A DNA stretch of 64,000 bases from Rheinheimera sp. UJ63 (GTDB taxonomy: Bacteria > Pseudomonadota > Gammaproteobacteria > Enterobacterales > Alteromonadaceae), in contig NZ_JAKGTQ010000001.1 in the NCBI RefSeq assembly GCF_021568285.1, positions 930,001 to 994,000 of the forward strand, given 5' to 3'. Position numbers and translations under genes: made by a program. Shown here one piece after another: positions 59,119 to 64,000 of the stretch (positions are counted from its first letter, which is position 1; every line of letters starts with the position of its first letter). A model generated the notes under the pieces. The model did no database searches, had not been told where the DNA came from, and worked only from the letters and a program-made list of their open reading frames with translations.

Positions 59119-60536
59119 AGCGGTTTTTCTCCTAAAAACGGCAAGTGAACACGGATACACACATCCGCATACACGACATCGACGATATCCGCGTGGCCCC
59201 CTAACAAACGAGCACAATCGGCCACAATAGACAGGCCTAAGCCAGAGCCTTGTACCGAGTCGAAACGTGGCGTGGTGCCACGCTGAAAGGGTTCAAACAA
59301 CTTTTCGCGCAGTGCCACCGGAATGGGTGCGCCATTGTTCGCCACTTCTAACAAGATCATATCGTCTTGCCGATACAATTTTACCCAAACGGGACTACTT
59401 TCAGCGCCGTAAGCTTGAGCGTTATTGATCAAATTATCCAAAATGCGTCGGAACAAGGTGGCATCGGTATAAAGCGTATTCAGCTGGCAATCGAGTTTCA
59501 CTTGTTGCTGACGCTGCTGCAGCGATAACGCATGATCATTAAAACAGGCTTGCAATAATTGTTGTGGTGTTTGCCAAGCCCATTCTGGCTGGGCTTGTTG
59601 CAATAATCGATTGTAATCGAGCAATTGTTCCGTCAACACGCTGAGTCGATCGGCACTGCCATTTAGCAGGGTCACCACTTCTAATTGTTGCGGTGTTAAT
59701 GGGCCAACCAATTGCTCGGTTAGCAAGGCGCAACCTTCACGAATACTCGACAGGGGCGTTTTTAATTCATGAGAGGCGTGGCGCAGTAAAATCAATCGCA
59801 GCGCTTCTAACTGTTGTAAACGTGAACTTAGCCAGCGTAATTGTTCGCCCAGTTCGGTTAATTCACGAGGGCCGCGCAGTTTTTCATCGGGAAATTGATG
59901 CTTCGGTTGGCCAATCGCACGGATCATCCGATCAAGCTTTTTCACCGGCGCCGTAATACGGTTAGAACTCCACAGCACCAGCAGTAAGGTCAGCAGCACC
60001 AAAGCAAAGGTTTGCCAAGCAAGTTGTTGCTGGGTGTGCGTGACAAATTGCTGCTGTTCAGACAATTGCCGTTCTAGCAGATCCCAAATTTGCTGAGTGA
60101 TCCGCTGCTGCTGTTGGCGAATTTGCTGCATTAAACCTTCAGGCGTATTGGTGAGTTCTTCACTTAGGCGTTGGCGCAGCGTTTCTAAAGCCGCTTCTTG
60201 CTCGGCGCATAAATTCAGTTGTGGTAAATCCTGACAGACCTGTTGCAGTAATTGCTGCTGATTCTCGATATGCGTTAAAGCCACTCTGCGGATCGCCTCG
60301 GTGCGCACCACACCGTATTGCCGCACGGCTCGTTCGATATCAATCACCACGCTTTGCATGCTTTCCGATTGTCGAACGTAAGATACTGAACGTTCTGCCG
60401 AAGTAATAGCAAATGAGCTGACGCCACTGAGCGATTTATTACTTTGCCACAGCAGCACACCCACCGGGATCAGTGCTAAAAAGAAACTGAGCAAGACCAG
60501 CTGGCGTAACGAGGCAGTTTGGATTGAAAAACGCAT
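59115..60536 (-). CDS. glrK: Sensor histidine kinase GlrK/QseE
   Basis: The product has 473 residues. Membrane segments lie at about 12-34 and 172-191 around a helical periplasmic domain rich in Gln and Leu. HAMP, then RHASHELKTPLSSIREG and an ATPase domain with NLINNAQAYG and GSGLGLSIVADCARLL follow. It is the first gene of the glrK-qseG-glrR operon, which is tightly overlapped. Confidence 0.92.
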   Translation of the reverse strand: MRFSIQTASLRQLVLLSFFLALIPVGVLLWQSNKSLSGVSSFAITSAERSVSYVRQSESMQSVVIDIERAVRQYGVVRTEAIRRVALTHIENQQQLLQQVCQDLPQLNLCAEQEAALETLRQRLSEELTNTPEGLMQQIRQQQQRITQQIWDLLERQLSEQQQFVTHTQQQLAWQTFALVLLTLLLVLWSSNRITAPVKKLDRMIRAIGQPKHQFPDEKLRGPRELTELGEQLRWLSSRLQQLEALRLILLRHASHELKTPLSSIREGCALLTEQLVGPLTPQQLEVVTLLNGSADRLSVLTEQLLDYNRLLQQAQPEWAWQTPQQLLQACFNDHALSLQQRQQQVKLDCQLNTLYTDATLFRRILDNLINNAQAYGAESSPVWVKLYRQDDMILLEVANNGAPIPVALREKLFEPFQRGTTPRFDSVQGSGLGLSIVADCARLLGGHADIVDVVYADVCIRVHLPFLGEKPL

Positions 60537-60607
60537 AACGACCGAACTCAGACTAAAAGACAGTGCTGGCTAGTTTACTGAAAAAACGCGCCTTTGTATT
60601 GCAGATA

Positions 60608-60631
60608 TAAAAAAGGCCAGCAATGCTGGCC
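60608..60631 (-). terminator. Terminator of the small membrane-protein gene
   Basis: GGCCAGC-AAT-GCTGGCC is followed by seven mostly T bases on the minus strand. It separates the small gene from glrK. Confidence 0.9.
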
Positions 60632-60669
60632 AAGGCAGATTCAGCATAACGCTGCAGATCAGATAAAGC

Positions 60670-60858
60670 TTACTGCGCCAACTCGGTGGTTAACGCGGCA
60701 GTAAAGGTGGTTTGTGGAGCCGGTGCCAGGTGCACAGCTTGTTCTTGCTCCCACGCTTGCACACTGCTGTTATTTAAATCGATACGACGCAGCATAGTGA
60801 ACACAATAGCCATGTTAGCAACCAGAAACAGGGTAACAAAACTTAAAAACATATCCAT
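60670..60858 (-). CDS. Small single-span membrane protein behind a sigma-54 promoter
   Basis: The product has 62 residues. One membrane helix (MFLSFVTLFLVANMAIVFTM) is followed by a charged stretch (LRRIDLNNSSVQAWEQEQ) and a tail. GGAG lies 7 bases before the ATG. It is monocistronic: predicted sigma-54 promoter upstream, terminator downstream. I do not recognise the family. Because GlrR is encoded next door, it may be a GlrR-regulated membrane-stress peptide. Confidence 0.7.
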   Translation of the reverse strand: MDMFLSFVTLFLVANMAIVFTMLRRIDLNNSSVQAWEQEQAVHLAPAPQTTFTAALTTELAQ

Positions 60859-60976
60859 GATACTTCTCCGCAAATGGCGCCTTGTTGCAGGCGGTTAGAA
60901 CTGTCTCAGGAGAATCGCGTAAAGGTAAAACTGCTTTGCCTTTACGCTATTCCCCTGCAGTCGTACCATAGATAAT

Positions 60977-60992
60977 GCACGGCGCGTGCCAA
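60977..60992 (-). promoter_or_regulatory. Predicted sigma-54 promoter
   Basis: TTGGCACG-CGCC-GTGC on the minus strand matches the -24/-12 consensus TTGGCACG-n4-TTGC with one mismatch. It is oriented toward the small membrane-protein gene. Confidence 0.75.
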
Positions 60993-61065
60993 CATTAAAA
61001 ACAACTTTAATATCATGCACTTGAGTGAGTTTCGCGAGATTTCAGTGTGGTGAGTTCGGTGGGGG

Positions 61066-61083
61066 TGTTGCCAAATGGCGACA
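61066..61083. promoter_or_regulatory. GlrR-like activator site
   Basis: TGTT-n10-GACA lies about 75 bases upstream of the sigma-54 -24 box. The enterobacterial GlrR site is TGTC-n10-GACA, so one base differs. The spacer itself is near-palindromic (GCC AAAT GGC). Confidence 0.65.
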
Positions 61084-61171
61084 CTAAAAACAACATAAAA
61101 ACAATAATGTTTAAAATCAATAACTTAGGCTGTATGCTTTTTGCGACACACAACCTAAGCCGCTGTTCTAA

Positions 61172-62398
61172 CTAAATAAAACCATAGCGCTGCGCTACGC
61201 GATCGAAATATTCTAAGCAGTGTTTGGCGTATTGACGCTTTTCCACGTAGCTTCCTGGGAAAAAGCTCTTCTTAAAACCATAAGCCACCATATCTTTCAG
61301 CCGCTTTAATGGCACATCAAAGTTATCTAGCGCCAGCTGATATTCTTTACTGACCGTGGTATTCGACACTAAGCGGTTGTCAGTACAAATGACCGTGGCA
61401 ATACGGTGCTCTAACATGTCTTTAAATTTATGCTGGCGAATATCGGTAATAGCCGGATTGGTTTGTAAGTTACTGGTTAAGCACACTTCAATTGCAATAC
61501 GCTTATCGGCAATGTAAGAAGCCAAATTCTGAATATAACTGGCTTTATCTAGAATAGCGGGGTCTTTAATCATATCGGGCATAAACATCGAATAACCGTG
61601 GCCAATACGATCGGCATAACATTCTGTAATGGCTTCAAACACACTTTCTGCGCCATAAGCCTCACCCGCATGTAAGGTTTTTAATAAAAAGTGTTGATGC
61701 GCGTATTCATAAACTTCTTTAAACTTGCCAGCAGGATAGCCTGCTTCTTGCCCGGCCAAATCTAACCCAACAATCGGGATGCCTTCTTCGTCACGCAACC
61801 GCACACTGGCGCGCACTAATTCCATCGCCGCTAGCTTAATCACATCCATCGGCGCAAAATCACGCATCAACTGAAATAAATTGGTGTAATAAGGTGAAAA
61901 CCCTTTATTGCCAAACATGCGCATCGCGCAATTGATAATGCCGTAATGAAACGGTGGCCGCTCGCCACGCAACACCCGCTCTGTGGCATTGTACTCTTGC
62001 ATAGCGCGTTTTAAGCCATTGTTCACCGCGTGCATGATTTGGTCAAAGTCGATGCCCCGCGTTAAATCGATTAATAGCTGAGGGGCAAAACGTACCTCGA
62101 TATAATTGACGCCCTCGGCTTGGTTATCTAACGCCAGTTCATAAGCCGCTTGCTCTAAGTTTTCCGGATCGCGCAGCACCGCACAGGTATATTGAAAGCA
62201 GTGTAGATACTCACCTAAATTTTGGTAACGGTCTTTAAACACCAACTCTTTGAGGCCACTGATACTTTGTGACGGCAATGCCACCTGACTGCGCTGCGCC
62301 ATCTCAATTAAACTGTCTAAACGCAGGCTACCATCCAGATGCAAGTGCAAGTCGGATTTCGGCATATCTTTAATAAAATCGGCAGAGTATCTGGGCAT
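61172..62398 (-). CDS. add: Adenosine deaminase family hydrolase
   Basis: The product has 408 residues. The metal-binding HLHLDGSL, LHAGEAYG, DRIGHG and VICTDNRLVS motifs of adenosine deaminases appear in order. Classical Add has DDP at the last site; here it is TDNR, a variant I have seen in the longer bacterial group. Deamination of adenosine is likely but the exact substrate is not certain. It is a single gene. Confidence 0.82.
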   Translation of the reverse strand: MPRYSADFIKDMPKSDLHLHLDGSLRLDSLIEMAQRSQVALPSQSISGLKELVFKDRYQNLGEYLHCFQYTCAVLRDPENLEQAAYELALDNQAEGVNYIEVRFAPQLLIDLTRGIDFDQIMHAVNNGLKRAMQEYNATERVLRGERPPFHYGIINCAMRMFGNKGFSPYYTNLFQLMRDFAPMDVIKLAAMELVRASVRLRDEEGIPIVGLDLAGQEAGYPAGKFKEVYEYAHQHFLLKTLHAGEAYGAESVFEAITECYADRIGHGYSMFMPDMIKDPAILDKASYIQNLASYIADKRIAIEVCLTSNLQTNPAITDIRQHKFKDMLEHRIATVICTDNRLVSNTTVSKEYQLALDNFDVPLKRLKDMVAYGFKKSFFPGSYVEKRQYAKHCLEYFDRVAQRYGFI

Positions 62399-62619
62399 AA
62401 TGATTCCTTCTAATAATCCATGCAGAATAGCATAGAAGCGCCGGCCTGATCACGTTGCAAGCTTATCCGCTAGCCGGCCCCACGATGCAGAAACCGCGCT
62501 AATTTATATTTAAGGTAGTGACGTAATGGGGATAAGCTATTGCTGGGTGCAGGCAGGTATCAGTTTCAGTCGGTAACAATTGAAGATATCAAGATGTGTA
62601 GCGGTAGTGATGTTTTGCG

Positions 62620-62648
62620 TTAAAAACAGCGCCAGCATAACTGGCGCT
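62620..62648 (-). terminator. Terminator of the chemotaxis-receptor gene
   Basis: AGCGCCAG-CATAA-CTGGCGCT is followed on the minus strand by a T-rich tail. Confidence 0.85.
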
Positions 62649-62658
62649 ATCTAACACC

Positions 62659-64000
62659 TTACACTTTAAAGCGGCTAACCAACTCGTTTAGTTGCGTCGC
62701 TAAACGGGAAAGCTCTGAAGCACTGGCCGTGGTTTGATGCGAGCCAGTTGCCGTTTGATTGGCGAGATCGCTAATGGTAATAATATTTCGATCAATTTCC
62801 CGCGCCACTTTCGATTGCTCTTCGGCTGCGCTGGCGATAACGTGGTTTTGATCACTAATACTGGTAATGTTTTCCGCAATACGCGTTAACGCCGTGGCGG
62901 CTTCAACTGCCACGTTTTGTGCATTATCCACATTGCTGCTAATTAAGCCCATTGCACTAACGGCTTCTTTTACCGAGGCTTGCACCTGATTAATCATTAA
63001 CTCAATTTCACCGGTCGAGGTTTGAGTGCGATGCGCTAAACTACGCACTTCATCGGCAACCACGGCAAAACCACGGCCGGCATCCCCCGCCCGCGCGGCT
63101 TCAATGGCAGCATTCAGGGCCAGTAAGTTCGTTTGCTCTGCTACGCTACGGATCACCTCTAATACCTGGTTAATCGAAGACACTTTTTCAGCTAAGACAT
63201 TAATCACACTGGTACTTTGCCGGACATCGGCATTCATCTTGTCGATAACAGTGCGGGTTTGCAGTACTTTTTTACTGCCATCTTCTGCTAAGGCAGCGGA
63301 TTGAATAGACGCTTCCGAGGTTTGCATGGCCGTTGCCGCCACTTCATCCACCGCAGAGCTCATTTCGGTTATCGCAGTAGCGGCTTGTTGCACTTCATCA
63401 TTTTGAAGTTGAATAGCACGAGCGGATTCATCCGTCACCGCATTTAACTCTTCCGCTGCAGAAGCCAGCTGACTGGCTGAGCTAGAGATATGACCAATCG
63501 CTTCACGCAAATTAGTTTGCATTTGCGCTATGGCTTGCGCCAATGTCGTCAGTTCATCATTACCATCACGACAAACATCCCGCGTTAAATCACTGTCGGC
63601 AATAAACTGGGCTGACTCAATAACCTGCGATAAGGGCTGATTAATGCTTTTGGAAATCACCAGCGCTATCGCGACAGCAATAATGACGGCTAACACAATT
63701 AAAGCGATGACAATCCACTTAGCGCTTTCATAAGCCGCAATCGAAGCGGTTCGAGCATCAGCGACCGACTGCTGATTTATGCTGGTTAACTTTAACAAAT
63801 CTTGGGTAATGGTATTCGCTAAGCCATTCATCTGTGGCAACAGATCTAAGGCTGCACCCGTTTCATCTTGCTTTAGTAAATCAATCACTTGCTGTTGAAT
63901 ATCTAAATAACGTTCTTCTGCTTTTTTAAAGTCAGTAAACACTTGTCTTTCTTCTGCAAGCGTAATTGCACTTTCATAAGCTGATACGTTATTCTTAACT
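62659..64000 (-). CDS. Methyl-accepting chemotaxis protein, 5' end outside the window
   Basis: The reading frame is open to the right edge. Upstream of the first in-frame GTG (63942) the translation continues [19 protein letters not shown], clearly ligand-domain coiled sequence, so the gene starts beyond the window. Visible parts are a helical periplasmic domain, one membrane segment (about 21 residues from [15 protein letters not shown]), HAMP and the signalling domain. The highly conserved tip reads [20 protein letters not shown]. It relays ligand binding to CheA. Confidence 0.92.
   Translation of the reverse strand, partial: VKNNVSAYESAITLAEERQVFTDFKKAEERYLDIQQQVIDLLKQDETGAALDLLPQMNGLANTITQDLLKLTSINQQSVADARTASIAAYESAKWIVIALIVLAVIIAVAIALVISKSINQPLSQVIESAQFIADSDLTRDVCRDGNDELTTLAQAIAQMQTNLREAIGHISSSASQLASAAEELNAVTDESARAIQLQNDEVQQAATAITEMSSAVDEVAATAMQTSEASIQSAALAEDGSKKVLQTRTVIDKMNADVRQSTSVINVLAEKVSSINQVLEVIRSVAEQTNLLALNAAIEAARAGDAGRGFAVVADEVRSLAHRTQTSTGEIELMINQVQASVKEAVSAMGLISSNVDNAQNVAVEAATALTRIAENITSISDQNHVIASAAEEQSKVAREIDRNIITISDLANQTATGSHQTTASASELSRLATQLNELVSRFKV

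Larger units (their letters stand above)
60859..61171. other. Regulatory region of the small gene, with a leader hairpin
   Basis: This 313-base gap holds the sigma-54 promoter (60977-60992), a GlrR-like site (61066-61083) and a 9-base inverted repeat, GCGTAAAGG/CCTTTACGC (60917-60947). The repeat would lie in the leader RNA. No additional gene is supported. Confidence 0.6.

Overview
The window looks like a chromosomal segment of a gammaproteobacterium. The gene set and protein style suggest the Rheinheimera/Alishewanella neighbourhood of the Alteromonadales/Chromatiales border. This placement is inferred from familiarity with such proteins (TonB receptors, M16 and S10 peptidases, a GlrK-QseG-GlrR operon), not from a marker gene. 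The left half (1 to about 33,100) is accessory DNA. The right half (about 33,170 to the end) reads as ordinary chromosome.

Accessory part. 1-5407 (minus strand) holds a serine recombinase, hsdR, hsdM and the first 17 codons of hsdS, a type I restriction-modification operon that runs off the left edge. 5622-6005 is an unrecognised orphan gene, followed by a 632-base non-coding stretch. 6638-7673 is a short mercury-type unit: merR, a MerR operator, merC and a GDCCVxC protein, with no merA. 7818-8568 holds two broken genes pointing away from each other: an integron-integrase-like C-terminus and an endonuclease I C-terminus. 9072-29612 is a GC-richer heavy-metal island: a LysE exporter, CopS/CopR, a CopA-CopB-CopC-CopD periplasmic copper operon with three accessory proteins, a DUF3703 protein, a CzcI-like/CzcC/CzcB/CzcA efflux operon, a Pb/Cd-type MerR regulator with CDF transporter and LspA, a copper P-type ATPase and a truncated second CopR. 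29820-32991 is AT-rich again. It holds HigA and UmuC remnants and an intact three-gene module (XRE regulator, winged-helix/coiled-coil protein, SF2 helicase) that I could not assign to a known system.

Chromosomal part. 33171-64000 holds a PhoD-like phosphatase, an M16 peptidase lipoprotein, a His-rich zinc-type TonB receptor with a Zur-like dyad, two complementary bacterioferritin subunits, an S10 peptidase, an M23 peptidase, an amidohydrolase, HPF, a TrmH-type methyltransferase, CysM, a DMT exporter and an ElaA-like acetyltransferase. It continues with a Fur-box-linked TonB receptor plus 2OG-Fe(II) oxygenase, two thioesterases, a gamma-glutamyltransferase, DUF2288, GlrK-QseG-GlrR, a small membrane protein behind a predicted sigma-54 promoter, an adenosine-deaminase-family enzyme and the larger part of a chemotaxis receptor cut by the right edge.

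Themes. Metal control recurs: I could place CopR-like, MerR, Pb/Cd-MerR, Zur-like and Fur-like sites directly in the sequence. The most interesting unexplained items are the XRE/winged-helix/helicase module (30436-32753), the GlrR/sigma-54 unit at 60608-61083, a five-copy 22-base tandem repeat upstream of the M16 peptidase (38168-38277), and a near-perfect 30-base palindrome at 17671-17700.
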